Origin: Paenibacillus apiarius
GTDB lineage: Bacteria; Bacillota; Bacilli; Paenibacillales; Paenibacillaceae
Assembly (NCBI RefSeq): GCF_017052585.1
Contig: NZ_JAFFHZ010000001.1
Span: 558,001 to 622,000, forward strand
Reading direction: 5' to 3'
DNA length: 64,000 bases
A model generated the notes under the pieces. It did no database searches, was not told the origin of the DNA, and saw only the letters and a list, made by a program, of their open reading frames with translations. Both the position numbers and the translations under genes were made by a program. Each line of letters starts with the position of its first letter. Position 1 is the stretch's first letter. Shown one piece after another: positions 1 to 8,981 of this stretch.

Positions 1-744
1 CATATGATCATTACCATCTATTGCTATACGGTGATTGCCCCGCGCATCGGCCAACGAATCAAATACATTTGCAGCTTGGCGGCGCATTTTGTCATGCTTT
101 TGCTTGAAACGGTCAATGCCGCGTGGTTTGATAGCTCGAACGCCTTCATCCTTGTCCTGGAACGCCTAATGCCGCTCATCTATTACACGCTTCTGTTCTT
201 TATTCTGTTCGAGCGTGTGGTGGAGCTGCTGCACTCAACCTACCGGACATCCATCACCGATGCTCTGACCGGGTTATTCAATCGCAGGCATGTATTGAAA
301 GTTATGCGGCAATACATTCGAAATGAATACAAAATTTCGTTCATTTTCTGCGACATCGATAATTTCAAGAAGGTCAACGATACGTTCGGCCACGACCAGG
401 CCGATGAAATATTGAAGCAGACCTCCCTTATCATGCGCGAAGAAATCGACGACTTCGGCATTGCCGGACGGTTCGGCGGCGAAGAATTGATCGGGCTCAT
501 TCTGCATCGGAACGCGCGCGCCGATCAAATTGCCGAGAAGATACGCCAGCGAGTCGAGAGCGAGACCAGCGTCACGATCAGCATCGGCACCAGCAATCTC
601 CGCAAGCATATGACGGCCGAGGATCTGATACGCGAGGCCGATCAAGCCATGTACTATTCCAAGACGAACGGCAAAAATCGGGTTACCGCATTCCAATCCG
701 TATACAGCGCCTCTTACGCTCCCCAATCACGGGCCAAGCGTTGA
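1..744 (+). CDS. GGDEF-domain membrane protein (probable diguanylate cyclase), 5' end outside window
   Basis: The reading frame is open to the window edge, so the true start probably lies upstream. Numbering here starts at the ATG at base 4. The N-terminal ~70 residues are hydrophobic with two or three membrane segments. A GGDEF domain follows (about 80-235), with the metal/substrate segment CDIDNFKKVNDTFGHD and signature RFGGEEL (158-162). Such domains make cyclic di-GMP from two GTP. The usual Phe of GGEEF is Leu here, and no RxxD inhibitory site sits at the expected distance upstream, so feedback inhibition through that site looks absent. Activity is likely but not certain with the Leu variant. 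It converges with the ABC permease gene downstream. Confidence 0.85.
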   Translation, partial: HMIITIYCYTVIAPRIGQRIKYICSLAAHFVMLLLETVNAAWFDSSNAFILVLERLMPLIYYTLLFFILFERVVELLHSTYRTSITDALTGLFNRRHVLKVMRQYIRNEYKISFIFCDIDNFKKVNDTFGHDQADEILKQTSLIMREEIDDFGIAGRFGGEELIGLILHRNARADQIAEKIRQRVESETSVTISIGTSNLRKHMTAEDLIREADQAMYYSKTNGKNRVTAFQSVYSASYAPQSRAKR

Positions 745-889
745 GGATGCCGCAATGGGATTGTCCCATAAGGTTTCATCACCTGAGGGGCAGTCCTTTT
801 TTCTATAACATTCACCACCGCATCTGAACCAGCGGAAGAGTGCATAAATGAGCAGAACCCTGCCCCTCTCTGCTCCCCTCGGAAAAATG

Positions 890-931
890 AAAAATGGCGA
901 AGCAGAAAAACCTCTGCCTCACCATTTTTTT
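890..931 (-). terminator. Rho-independent terminator for the ABC-2 exporter genes
   Basis: An inverted repeat (AAATGG...CCATTT) with GCAG/CTGC inside the stem is followed, on the minus strand, by a T-rich run. It lies just after the permease stop and between convergent genes. Confidence 0.6.
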
Positions 932-945
932 CTTTCTCATGCCTG

Positions 946-1710
946 CTATTGCACGTCTCTTTTTTTGAATACAAAGATCGAGATCCCGAGCAGCACAATC
1001 ATATATACCGCATAGACAGCGATGCTGTAACCTAACGTAGCGCCCTTGAATGGCAGCATATCGGCGTCGCCCGTAAAATACGGCTTCCAGTCCATGTTCG
1101 GGAAGATAAGGAACTTGTACCAGCTCTTGTTCGCCAGAAAATAGATGGCCGAACCGACAACCGACTTCAACACAATCGGTATCGTAATCGACAACCCCAG
1201 ACTGTGCGTCAAGACCGCAGTCGTAAAGGCAACCAGCGCATAGAACAGCACGTTCGGAAGACCGAGTGCCATATCGGCAGCAATCTGTACCAGCTTGACA
1301 TCGGCCGGGATGACATTAAAGAAGATGGCCCCAAGCGCCAATCCAATAAACAAGGTGAACAGATAAACCACTAACATAATAAGCATGATGTTGACGAGCT
1401 TCGACATCAGCACCATTGTCCGGCTTGCCGGACGGATGAGGAGCTGCTTGATGGTGCCGTCTTTGTACTCATCGGTTATGATTTGCGCGGATATAACCAT
1501 AATAAAGATGCTCGTAAGCGTATTTGATATGAAATGGACGTCGCTTGTAAAGGATATGAACGAATAGGGCTGATCTTTGAAAATAAAAAATCGCATCGCG
1601 ACGGCCAACAGTAAGGAAATGACGGCGAGAAACGCGTAATAGTATGGCACTTGCCGTTTGCTGTTCGCTTTCATCCATTCATTTTGCACAAGGGATATGA
1701 AATATCTCAT
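946..1710 (-). CDS. ABC-2 type exporter permease
   Basis: A 254-residue integral membrane protein with about six hydrophobic segments. The first is near residue 25, then there is a large gap before the remaining core segments, a layout usual for ABC-2 permeases of the BcrB/YtrC-like kind. The start ATG overlaps the stop of the upstream ATPase gene by four bases (ATGA), and the ribosome site GGAGG lies within the end of that gene, so translation is probably coupled. Together the two genes should form a simple ATPase-permease exporter in the cytoplasmic membrane. The substrate cannot be read from the sequence; related pairs export antibiotics, lantibiotics or lipids. Confidence 0.85.
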   Translation of the reverse strand: MRYFISLVQNEWMKANSKRQVPYYYAFLAVISLLLAVAMRFFIFKDQPYSFISFTSDVHFISNTLTSIFIMVISAQIITDEYKDGTIKQLLIRPASRTMVLMSKLVNIMLIMLVVYLFTLFIGLALGAIFFNVIPADVKLVQIAADMALGLPNVLFYALVAFTTAVLTHSLGLSITIPIVLKSVVGSAIYFLANKSWYKFLIFPNMDWKPYFTGDADMLPFKGATLGYSIAVYAVYMIVLLGISIFVFKKRDVQ

Positions 1711-2636
1711 TCGATACGGCCTCCTTTCGTCATGGATAAGAACGTGTCCTCCAACGTCGGAGCGACCGTACGCACCTCATAGATAGCGACTCCGTGCTGC
1801 ACGAGGTGTTCAACCACCTTCGGAATGTCGTCTCTCAGCAGCTCGACGGAGAGCGCCCCTCCTTCTCCTCGCGAAGCGGGCCATGAAGTCGAGGCAAGCG
1901 CAGCAAGCGCTTTGTCCGGCGCGCTCACTTCGAAATGAATGGCCTTCGGCACAGGCGCAGCATCGTCCGCATTCGGATCCAGCGCCCGCTCGCCGACGAA
2001 TTTGCCGTTCTGGATAATGAGCACGCGATCACACATAAGCTCGATCTCGGATAACAAGTGGCTGGATACGAGAATCGAAATATTCTCTTTTTTCGCAAGC
2101 TGGCGCAAATAATCGCGGAGCTCGCGAATTCCTGCAGGATCAAGCCCATTCGTCGGCTCGTCCAAGATGAGTATAGATGGGTTATGCAGCAGCGCTTGGG
2201 CTACTCCCAGACGCTGCCGCATCCCCAGCGAATAGTTTTTCACCTTTTTATCCAGCGCATTTTCCAAGTCAACGAGCTTTACGATTTCTTGCAGCCGTTC
2301 TTCCCGGATCGGCTTGCCGCTCATGCGGGCGAAATGGGTCAGATTTTTCCGCCCGGTCATGAATTTATACAGCTCCGGATTTTCGACGATGGCGCCAACA
2401 TGGGCCATTGCCTTCGCCCGATTGGACCGGATGTTATGACCTTCGACTACGATTTCGCCTTGCGTCATGGACATCAGTCCCACGATCATCCTTATCGTGG
2501 TTGTTTTGCCGGCACCGTTCGGACCGAGGAAACCATATACTTCTCCGCGGCGAACGCTGAACGATAGATCATCGATAATCGTCTTGCCCTTTATTTTTTT
2601 CGTGACATTTTTTAGCTCTACCACGACGTCGTTCAT
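1707..2636 (-). CDS. ABC exporter ATP-binding subunit (BcrA-like)
   Basis: A 309-residue ATPase with Walker A GPNGAGKTTT near residue 40, signature YSLGMRQRL, Walker B ILILDEP and the switch His in LVSSHLL. The ~90 residues after the ATPase core match the C-terminal extension of BcrA/NatA-type exporters. The longest frame begins 21 bases upstream, but that ATG sits inside the AAAGGAG ribosome site, so the ATG at 2636 is preferred. A TATAAT-like -10 lies about 40 bases upstream of the gene. It forms an operon with the permease that follows with a 4-base overlap. Confidence 0.88.
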   Translation of the reverse strand: MNDVVVELKNVTKKIKGKTIIDDLSFSVRRGEVYGFLGPNGAGKTTTIRMIVGLMSMTQGEIVVEGHNIRSNRAKAMAHVGAIVENPELYKFMTGRKNLTHFARMSGKPIREERLQEIVKLVDLENALDKKVKNYSLGMRQRLGVAQALLHNPSILILDEPTNGLDPAGIRELRDYLRQLAKKENISILVSSHLLSEIELMCDRVLIIQNGKFVGERALDPNADDAAPVPKAIHFEVSAPDKALAALASTSWPASRGEGGALSVELLRDDIPKVVEHLVQHGVAIYEVRTVAPTLEDTFLSMTKGGRIE

Positions 2637-2991
2637 CAAGCATTCCACTCCTTTCAAAATAAACCTTCTTCCTATTATATCTGTTTGTCCATTCCGTTTG
2701 TTGGCATCCGTACCGTAAACCGCAAAGCTTATTTTGTGCCACTTACTCCATACGTAACGGACTGAAACAATGTTTCGGTTTTTCGACTTACAATATTGTC
2801 ACCTATATAGAGGATGTTTAAAAAGTCCATTGAACACGCACGATTGTGTTCTTTACGGCAAGTGCTCTTCACTTTTTCATATCTTTTACATGTTAGTTTC
2901 CGTTGCATGGGTATCTTTTTGTCCGGTAAAATAATAAGGCCTTTTTATTTTCGATGTTCTAGCACATTTAATCACATAAAGGAGTTGTACG
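2637..2991. other. Intergenic region between divergent ABC exporter and RsmF-like genes
   Basis: No coding frame with a ribosome site is visible. The region holds a minus-strand TATAAT-like -10 for the ABC genes and a small hairpin with 7 bp arms followed by TTTTT at 2762-2783 (plus strand; function unknown). An 18 bp motif at 2785-2802 recurs upstream of the second RsmF-like gene. At 2812-2843 there is a possible remnant of the Paenibacillus-type repeat seen at 47755-47920. Confidence 0.5.
2785..2802. promoter_or_regulatory. 18 bp shared motif, site 1 (GACTTACAATATTGTCAC)
   Basis: The motif contains the palindromic core ACAATATTGT. The same 18 bases occur at 8872-8889 with one change. Both sites lie in an intergenic region between an RsmF-type gene and a divergent ABC exporter gene, so a shared operator is possible. 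No regulator is identified. Confidence 0.4.
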
Positions 2992-4446
2992 ATGTCGCCA
3001 TTACCATTACCCCAACTGCCTCAGCACTATATTGACCAAATGAAGCAGCTGCTCCGTCAAGAAGCCGATGCTTTTTTGCACAGCTATGACTCGCAGAGAG
3101 CATACGGTTTAAGGGTCAATCCTGTCAAATGGGAGCGCCATGCCGCTGCGCGTAATCTCACCATACGGCAATTCCAACTTCGTTCCGTCCCTTGGTGCGA
3201 AGAGGGCTTCTACTATAATGAGCATTCGCGTCCTGGCAAGCACCCTTATCATGCCGCCGGCTTGTATTATATCCAAGAACCGTCCGCCATGTCTGCAGTG
3301 GCGCTGCTTGATCCGCAGCCCGGCGAATTCATTCTGGACCTGGCTGCCGCCCCGGGAGGGAAATCGACGCAAATCGCCGGCCGCATGCGGGGGGAAGGCG
3401 TGCTTATCGCCAACGAGATTCATCCCCAGCGCGCGAAGATTCTATCCGAAAATATCGAGCGCATGGGCGTGGCCAACGCTATCGTCACACAAGCGGATCC
3501 GCACACGCTGGCCGCCAAATTCCCGATGGCCTTCGATCGGATTATGCTCGATGCCCCATGCTCCGGAGAAGGGATGTTCCGCAAAGATCCCGGTGCCATA
3601 GAGGAGTGGTCGCCTGACCACGTGGAAGCGTGCGCAGCCCGGCAATGGGACATTATTCAAGCAGCGGTCACCATGCTTAAGCCGGGAGGCACGATAGCCT
3701 ATTCCACCTGTACGTTCAATCGCAGGGAGAACGAAGATATCGTTGACAAATGGCTTGCCGCTTTTCCCGAATTCAGGCTTGCGGGAACAGAACGGATCTG
3801 GCCGCACCTTGCAGAGGGCGAGGGTCACTTTGTCGCCGTATTCCAGAGGACACCCGCAGGCGAAGGGGGCGTGCCGGAACATTACGCCGCCTCGCATTCA
3901 GTCCGTCCCTCTGCCAAGTCAAAAGGCCGGCGCGCCCCGGGTCGTTCTGAACGCGGAACCGTCCGAACGGCTGATGTCCATGACTCGTTCAGACAATTCG
4001 AAGCATGGGCTGACGAACATCTTCCCGGCCTTGCCCTTCCTTCCGGAACGCCGTTGCTGTTCGGCGAAGAACTGTACTGGCTGCCGCAAGGCAATGCTGC
4101 CGCAATGGCCTTTCTTAATGGCGGAGCTGCATTAGACAGGCTGCGCGTGCCGCGTGCGGGCCTCCATCTCGCCCATGTGCGCAAAAACCGGATTGAACCG
4201 GCCCACGCGCTGGCTCTGTCGTGCATCACGGGCGAACAAGCTGCGCTTACGCTGCAAGCGGCGGCAGATGATGCGCGGATCGCAGCTTTCCTCAGAGGGG
4301 AAGCGATAGCATTAACGTCAGATTCCGAGCCGGTTCGGGCAAAGGGCTGGATGCTCGTGACCGTCGACGGCTTGCCGATCGGTTGGGGCAAAGCTTCCGA
4401 TGGCATGTTGAAAAACCATTACCCAAAAGGGCTTCGCTCCTTATAG
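2992..4446 (+). CDS. RsmF/NOL1-NOP2-sun family rRNA (cytosine-C5) methyltransferase, copy 1
   Basis: A 484-residue SAM-dependent RNA m5C methyltransferase. Residues ~1-100 match the N-terminal RNA-binding part. The Rossmann core shows the SAM loop LAAAPGGKS (117-125), motif IV DAPCSGEGMFRK with Cys190 and motif VI STCTF with Cys240, the two cysteines used to form and release the enzyme-RNA adduct. The ~200-residue C-terminal part fits the PUA-like RsmF C-terminus (YebU type). The start is set by AAAGGAG seven bases before ATG. A second, diverged copy lies at 7128-8732. The likely target is 16S rRNA C1407 or a nearby base, inferred from family only. Confidence 0.9.
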   Translation: MSPLPLPQLPQHYIDQMKQLLRQEADAFLHSYDSQRAYGLRVNPVKWERHAAARNLTIRQFQLRSVPWCEEGFYYNEHSRPGKHPYHAAGLYYIQEPSAMSAVALLDPQPGEFILDLAAAPGGKSTQIAGRMRGEGVLIANEIHPQRAKILSENIERMGVANAIVTQADPHTLAAKFPMAFDRIMLDAPCSGEGMFRKDPGAIEEWSPDHVEACAARQWDIIQAAVTMLKPGGTIAYSTCTFNRRENEDIVDKWLAAFPEFRLAGTERIWPHLAEGEGHFVAVFQRTPAGEGGVPEHYAASHSVRPSAKSKGRRAPGRSERGTVRTADVHDSFRQFEAWADEHLPGLALPSGTPLLFGEELYWLPQGNAAAMAFLNGGAALDRLRVPRAGLHLAHVRKNRIEPAHALALSCITGEQAALTLQAAADDARIAAFLRGEAIALTSDSEPVRAKGWMLVTVDGLPIGWGKASDGMLKNHYPKGLRSL

Positions 4447-4469
4447 AGGACCCCAACACTCCTCATATT

Positions 4470-4538
4470 AAAAAACCGCTATCCTTGCAGACACGATGCT
4501 CCATACGAAGCAGCTTTGTTTCTGCAAGGCTAACGGTT
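4470..4538 (-). terminator. Strong terminator between convergent genes
   Basis: Long inverted repeat AACCG..CCTTGCAGA / TCTGCAAGG..CGGTT. On the minus strand it is followed by T6, so it serves the 4545-5306 gene; it may also stop plus-strand transcripts. Confidence 0.7.
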
Positions 4539-4544
4539 CGTCAT

Positions 4545-5306
4545 TTAACACGACTCGCAATACACAAGCAACTCGTCAATAATCTCATTGCGGAACATCA
4601 TTGTCAGATGGAGCACATCAAAGCTTTGCTCCTTGGCCAACTGCTTGACAAGCGCTTTGGCGATCACTTCGCGTTCCGCGCAAGTTCCCGGCACGCGAAA
4701 ATCGATATAGCCGGACAGCTGCTCCCCATCGGTGCTGATGGTCGCCGCACCGATCGGCAGCGATCCGCTGGCGTCGCTGTACAGGTCATACAGAAGCGCA
4801 TTGCCGTCATCACGGGCCAGCACGACATGAATGCGGGCGTCCGCTTCACCGATCAAGCGCTTTGGCTGTGCGACGATCTCCGCACGGTCGGCAGCAAGCT
4901 CATCCGGTCGCGCGACGCAAGCCGAGGAGGATCCGACCATAACGGACGGCTCCATCTCATATTGTTGTCCATTCTCCATTCCATACATCACTGCTTCGTC
5001 TTCGAATTCTCCTTCTTCATCGCCACCCGATACGATCCGCCGCACTTGTCCAAGCACGAACACGACTTCGAAGTCATCCGCTCCCAATGCTTCGGCCACA
5101 TGGCGGACATACCGCTCGATGTTCTGCTCCACAATAACAAGCGCCTCGTCCTGACAGGCTTGCGCATCGATGATGAATGACCCTTGCAGCCGTTCTTGCT
5201 CACGGTACAATAACGTCAACACACCGACATAGGCGCCTTGCCACAAAACATCTATCGCTTCTCCGCTCATCGTTCTGAAATCCGGCCGCAGTTGAACCTC
5301 AGTCAT
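4545..5306 (-). CDS. Hypothetical acidic protein
   Basis: A 253-residue soluble, acidic protein with no signal peptide or membrane segment. I do not recognise the family. It has a patch rich in Asp/Glu at roughly 100-120, then a Met/Glu/Gln-rich stretch. The C-terminus (about 150-250) reads like an alpha/beta domain ending in a Cys-containing tail (YCESC). The start was moved from the longest frame because the first ATG overlaps the ribosome site; GGAGG is eight bases before the ATG at 5306. It is monocistronic with its own terminator. Function unknown. Confidence 0.7.
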   Translation of the reverse strand: MTEVQLRPDFRTMSGEAIDVLWQGAYVGVLTLLYREQERLQGSFIIDAQACQDEALVIVEQNIERYVRHVAEALGADDFEVVFVLGQVRRIVSGGDEEGEFEDEAVMYGMENGQQYEMEPSVMVGSSSACVARPDELAADRAEIVAQPKRLIGEADARIHVVLARDDGNALLYDLYSDASGSLPIGAATISTDGEQLSGYIDFRVPGTCAEREVIAKALVKQLAKEQSFDVLHLTMMFRNEIIDELLVYCESC

Positions 5307-5530
5307 AATCCAGACCTCCATCCTGGCGTTACTCTCTTCTGCATCAAGAGTTTGGCCTTAGGATTCCCGCTTCCGCGATGGAACATGCGCCCAAAATCGA
5401 TAGCAGGCGAGACAAGCGGCCATACGCGAATTACCCGCAAGCAACGACACCACGCAGGAGGGGGACGGTTCCCCGCCTTCTTGCGATGTCGCTCAGGACA
5501 TGCCGGTTATTAAATTTACATCCTTGAATT

Positions 5531-6331
5531 CTAGGATAAACAATGCTTGCGAAGCGCCTCATGCACGCCATCTTCGTTGTTGGACAAGGTCACATCTTGT
5601 GCTGCCGCCTTCACTTCCAACGGTGAATTGTCCATTGCAATGCCCATGCCGGCAAATTGAATCATCGTCATATCATTGAAATAGTTGCCGATCGCCAGCA
5701 CCTGCTCACGCGGAATGCCGCGCATATCCGCCAACTCGCGCAGCGCGCTGCCTTTGGTCGCATCGCGATGCATGATATCAATGAAGTAATCGCCCGAACG
5801 GATGAAATTATGCTCATGCTTCCACAGCTTGAGCTCCTTCTCGACCTCATCCATCTGATCCTTCAGCCCGCTCATCGTCAGCTTAAGCGGCACGTCTTTG
5901 AGCCCTTCCCACCCCGGGAACTGCTTCGGCTTGATAAGAAACTGACCGTATAGATCATGCATTTCCGGAGTCAGCCCTTCCAGCTTGTCCACATATAAAT
6001 CAAATGCCGTATTGATATCGAAATGAACGCCGTGCTCGCGGCAGTAGCGAATGTACGGTTCAAGCCCCATAGGCTCAATTTCGAATTGGTGAAGCACACG
6101 TCTCCCTTTGGATGCAACCGTAGCTGCGCCGTTGTGCGTAATTACAATCCCTTCCATACCCAATTCATCTAAATAGGGCAATGTGCTTATCGGACTGCGT
6201 CCGGTACAAAGCACGATTTCGATTCCTTGAGATGCGACCTCGCGAATCGTGTCCGCATTTTTGGCGGACAGCGAATGGTCGTCATGCAGCAAAGTTCCAT
6301 CCATGTCTAAGGCGACGATACGGTAATTCAT
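5531..6331 (-). CDS. Cof-type HAD-superfamily phosphatase
   Basis: A 266-residue HAD hydrolase of the Cof/YkrA class (IIB cap). The N-terminus carries the catalytic DxDGT motif (Asp9, Asp11), followed by the TGRS motif II near 43. A large C2 cap spans about 85-185. The C-terminus has the Mg-binding IGNYFNDMTMI segment; the usual form is GDxxND, and here Gly-Asn replaces Gly-Asp at the first position, a change also found in some members. Such enzymes dephosphorylate sugar phosphates, pyridoxal phosphate or FMN; the substrate is not predictable here. It is the third gene of an rsmF-like/rsuA/HAD transcription unit, 40 bases after rsuA. Confidence 0.87.
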   Translation of the reverse strand: MNYRIVALDMDGTLLHDDHSLSAKNADTIREVASQGIEIVLCTGRSPISTLPYLDELGMEGIVITHNGAATVASKGRRVLHQFEIEPMGLEPYIRYCREHGVHFDINTAFDLYVDKLEGLTPEMHDLYGQFLIKPKQFPGWEGLKDVPLKLTMSGLKDQMDEVEKELKLWKHEHNFIRSGDYFIDIMHRDATKGSALRELADMRGIPREQVLAIGNYFNDMTMIQFAGMGIAMDNSPLEVKAAAQDVTLSNNEDGVHEALRKHCLS

Positions 6332-6371
6332 ATAGGTAGTGCTCTCCTCTCATTTCATAACCTGGCAAAGG

Positions 6372-7124
6372 TTATTTTTCTCTTGATTGTCCTTGCCGAA
6401 GCCCAGCGATCTCCTCTTCCGAGCATTCCCGCCATTGGCCCAGGGGCAGTGCGGCGTCCAGCACAAGCGTACCCATGGAGAGGCGCTTCAAGTAGGTCAC
6501 CCTCTTGCCGACCGCCTCGAACATACGCTTCACCTGATGGAACTTCCCTTCGGTAATCGTTAATTCAATATGGGAATAAATACGCTGCTCCTCTTGCTCA
6601 TGCCGGAGGATCGTCAAGGCGGCAGGTTGGGTCTCATATCCGTCATCAAGGGTCACTCCGTACCGGAATGCTTCAGCATCATCCTCGCCAACCTCGCCTT
6701 CCACGATGGCAAAATACGTCTTTGGCACATGCTTTTTCGGTGACAACAGCTCGTGCGCCAGCTTGCCGTCATTCGTGAGCAGCAGCAATCCTTCGGTATC
6801 TTTATCGAGCCGCCCTACCGGAAACGGCTCGAAATGGCTCATCTCCTCCGGCAGCAAATCTACAACCGTCCGCTCCCTCGCATCCTCGGTCGCGGAGATG
6901 ACGCCTTGAGGCTTGTTCATCATGACGTATATATATTCACGGTAGCGGATCCGTTCTCCGTCCAATACAATTTCGTCATGCTCCGGGTCCACCTGAAGCC
7001 CGCTATCCTTTGCCGTCCGGCCATTGACGGCAATCAAGCCGCCCTTGGCCCATTTTTTTATTTCTGAGCGCGATCCGCACCCCATATGTCCCAATAGCTT
7101 GTCCAACCGCATTTTCTTCGCCAT
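6372..7124 (-). CDS. rsuA: 16S rRNA pseudouridine synthase, RsuA family
   Basis: 250 residues. An N-terminal S4 RNA-binding domain (about 4-60) is followed by the RsuA/RluB/E/F catalytic domain. The catalytic Asp is in GRLDKDTEG (Asp107), and LLLLTNDG follows as in the family. Family members isomerise a single uridine, for RsuA U516 in 16S rRNA. GGAGG lies in the end of the upstream methyltransferase gene, whose stop is only three bases away, so both rRNA-modifying enzymes are co-translated. The exact target base is inferred. Confidence 0.87.
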   Translation of the reverse strand: MAKKMRLDKLLGHMGCGSRSEIKKWAKGGLIAVNGRTAKDSGLQVDPEHDEIVLDGERIRYREYIYVMMNKPQGVISATEDARERTVVDLLPEEMSHFEPFPVGRLDKDTEGLLLLTNDGKLAHELLSPKKHVPKTYFAIVEGEVGEDDAEAFRYGVTLDDGYETQPAALTILRHEQEEQRIYSHIELTITEGKFHQVKRMFEAVGKRVTYLKRLSMGTLVLDAALPLGQWRECSEEEIAGLRQGQSREK

Positions 7125-7127
7125 TGC

Positions 7128-8732
7128 TTACGTCCACCTCCATGCTGGCGGGTATTCATTCTTCACCGTTCCTCCCGCCCATTTTGCCAATCCTAGGCTA
7201 TATCCGTCCACGCATACAAGCAGCCACCCCTTCGCAGGTGTCGCTGGATCGCGTTCGATATGCTCTTCTCCCAACGTTAACGTTTCGCCACGCAAATACC
7301 GGATCACTTCGTCCTGGCCTAATCGAAGCGGCAGCACGCGCTTCATGTGCGAGCTTGTCATAGCCATCGCAAGCGCCTGCGCCGGCTCGAACCGTTCCCC
7401 CTTGCACGTGCCGAGGAACAATCCCGGCCGCACGACGCGCAGCGAGCCCAGCCGCTGAATCGGAAGCGGACAGGCATATAAATAAGGCCCGATAGACGCA
7501 TTCGCCCCGGCAACCCCTGCCGTCATCTGCTCGCGGCAGAAGCGGCCATACGCTTCAAGCTGATCGGAAGCCGGAGGGAGGATGCCCTTCGGCTTCGGCG
7601 CTGGACTGCCCCCCTGCTTCAGGCGTTCCTGACTGGAGCGATGCTTCGCTTTTTGTCCTTTCGCCCCTTGTCTTGACGGATGGGTGTTCATGACGGCGGC
7701 GCCAACGCAGGACGTATTATCGCCGTGATGTGCCTGTTCATGCAACTCAGCCCTCGCCAGCCTCTGCCCCTTTGCCATCTCCGAATCGGAACGTTCCAGC
7801 ACCGCTACGAAATGTCCTTCGCCCTGCAGGCGATGCGGCCAGAGCCGCGCCGTCCCGGCCGTGCTGTCGATCGCTTCCTCGTCTGCTTCCCAGCCATACT
7901 CCTTCATGCACTCGCGCGCCCAATCCGGCCTCCCGGGACAGAATCCGTTCATTAATGGGATCGGCACGACGCGGAACTCCGGATGCGCGCTTAGAAAGCG
8001 GGCAATGGACGCTTCATTCTCTTCCGGCGAGAAGGTGCACGTCGAGTAGACGAGCCGTCCTCCGGGCGCGACCAGGTTCGCTGCGCTGTTCATGATATCC
8101 TGCTGCATCTTGGCGTAGGTCAGCACCGGCTCGCGTTCCCACGATTTGACCATATCCGGCTCTTTGCGAAACATGCCCTCGCCGGAGCATGGCGCATCGA
8201 CGAGCACCTTCGTGAAGTAGCCGGGAAATGCTTCCGCAATCCGCTCCGGCCGCTCATTCAGCACAACTGCGCGCCGCACGCCATACAGCTCGATATTGCG
8301 GACGAGCGCTTTGGTCCGGTCCGGGTGGATGTCGTTGGTGACTAGCACGCCGTCTTCTCCGAGACGCGCAGCGATTTGCACCGACTTGCCCCCCGGCGCC
8401 GCGCATAAATCCAATACGCGGTCGTGCGGGCGGACATCCAAGCATTCGACCGGCGCCATGGCGCTTGGCTCTTGAATGTAATATAGCCCCGCATGATAAT
8501 AGGGATGCTTGCCGGGACGTTCTTGATTCGAAATGTAAAATCCATCCGTCGTCCAAGGAATCGGCCGCAGTGGATATGGAACTATATTTTGAAGCGCAGC
8601 GGCATCCAACTTAAGGCCGTTTGCGCGAATTCCGGCATGGGGCTCTTGGCTGTAGCTTTTCATAAACTCTTCGAACTGTTCGCCAAGCCGCTTCTGCATG
8701 GTCTGAACAAACGCTGTCGGGAGACTTTTCAT
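7128..8732 (-). CDS. RsmF/NOL1-NOP2-sun family rRNA (cytosine-C5) methyltransferase, copy 2
   Basis: A 534-residue paralogue of the gene at 2992. It has the SAM loop LCAAPGGKS (109-117), DAPCSGEGMFRK with Cys182, and STCTF with Cys232, so both catalytic cysteines are kept. Between the methyltransferase core and the C-terminal RsmF/PUA-like part there is an extra low-complexity, basic linker (about 335-395, rich in Gln, Lys, Ser, Pro) longer than in copy 1. First gene of an operon with rsuA and a HAD phosphatase. Two such enzymes probably modify different rRNA positions, or one acts on another RNA; this is inference. Confidence 0.9.
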   Translation of the reverse strand: MKSLPTAFVQTMQKRLGEQFEEFMKSYSQEPHAGIRANGLKLDAAALQNIVPYPLRPIPWTTDGFYISNQERPGKHPYYHAGLYYIQEPSAMAPVECLDVRPHDRVLDLCAAPGGKSVQIAARLGEDGVLVTNDIHPDRTKALVRNIELYGVRRAVVLNERPERIAEAFPGYFTKVLVDAPCSGEGMFRKEPDMVKSWEREPVLTYAKMQQDIMNSAANLVAPGGRLVYSTCTFSPEENEASIARFLSAHPEFRVVPIPLMNGFCPGRPDWARECMKEYGWEADEEAIDSTAGTARLWPHRLQGEGHFVAVLERSDSEMAKGQRLARAELHEQAHHGDNTSCVGAAVMNTHPSRQGAKGQKAKHRSSQERLKQGGSPAPKPKGILPPASDQLEAYGRFCREQMTAGVAGANASIGPYLYACPLPIQRLGSLRVVRPGLFLGTCKGERFEPAQALAMAMTSSHMKRVLPLRLGQDEVIRYLRGETLTLGEEHIERDPATPAKGWLLVCVDGYSLGLAKWAGGTVKNEYPPAWRWT

Positions 8733-8871
8733 ACATTCATCCTTTCTTTCGCTCTGCCTTCACTTGCCTTAAAGACAGCAATGATAACAGCATACCATGA
8801 TCACCATCGTTTTTAAACGAAAGCGATAACTCGCGAAGGAGTTGGCCCTCTCCCTCCCGTCTCATGATTAA

Positions 8872-8889
8872 GACTTACATTATTGTCAC
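8872..8889. promoter_or_regulatory. 18 bp shared motif, site 2 (GACTTACATTATTGTCAC)
   Basis: 17 of 18 bases match the site at 2785-2802. It lies in the divergent region between RsmF-like copy 2 and the MacB-like exporter. Function unknown; an operator is the simplest reading. Confidence 0.4.
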
Positions 8890-8981
8890 ATTGGCCAAGA
8901 TCGAGAAACTTTGCCTTGCGCCAACCGTATGGAACACTGTTTAATTTAATGTGTACATAGTTGATAGAAAGGAGGAGCCGA

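Noticed and set aside
2812..2843. Possible remnant of the repeat seen at 47755 (AAAAAGTCC next to TTGAACACGCAC)
   Set aside because: Too short to separate from chance; noted only in the intergenic entry.
2814..3035. 73-codon frame upstream of the first RsmF-like gene
   Set aside because: It overlaps the real start and ribosome site of that gene and reads like random hydrophobic sequence.
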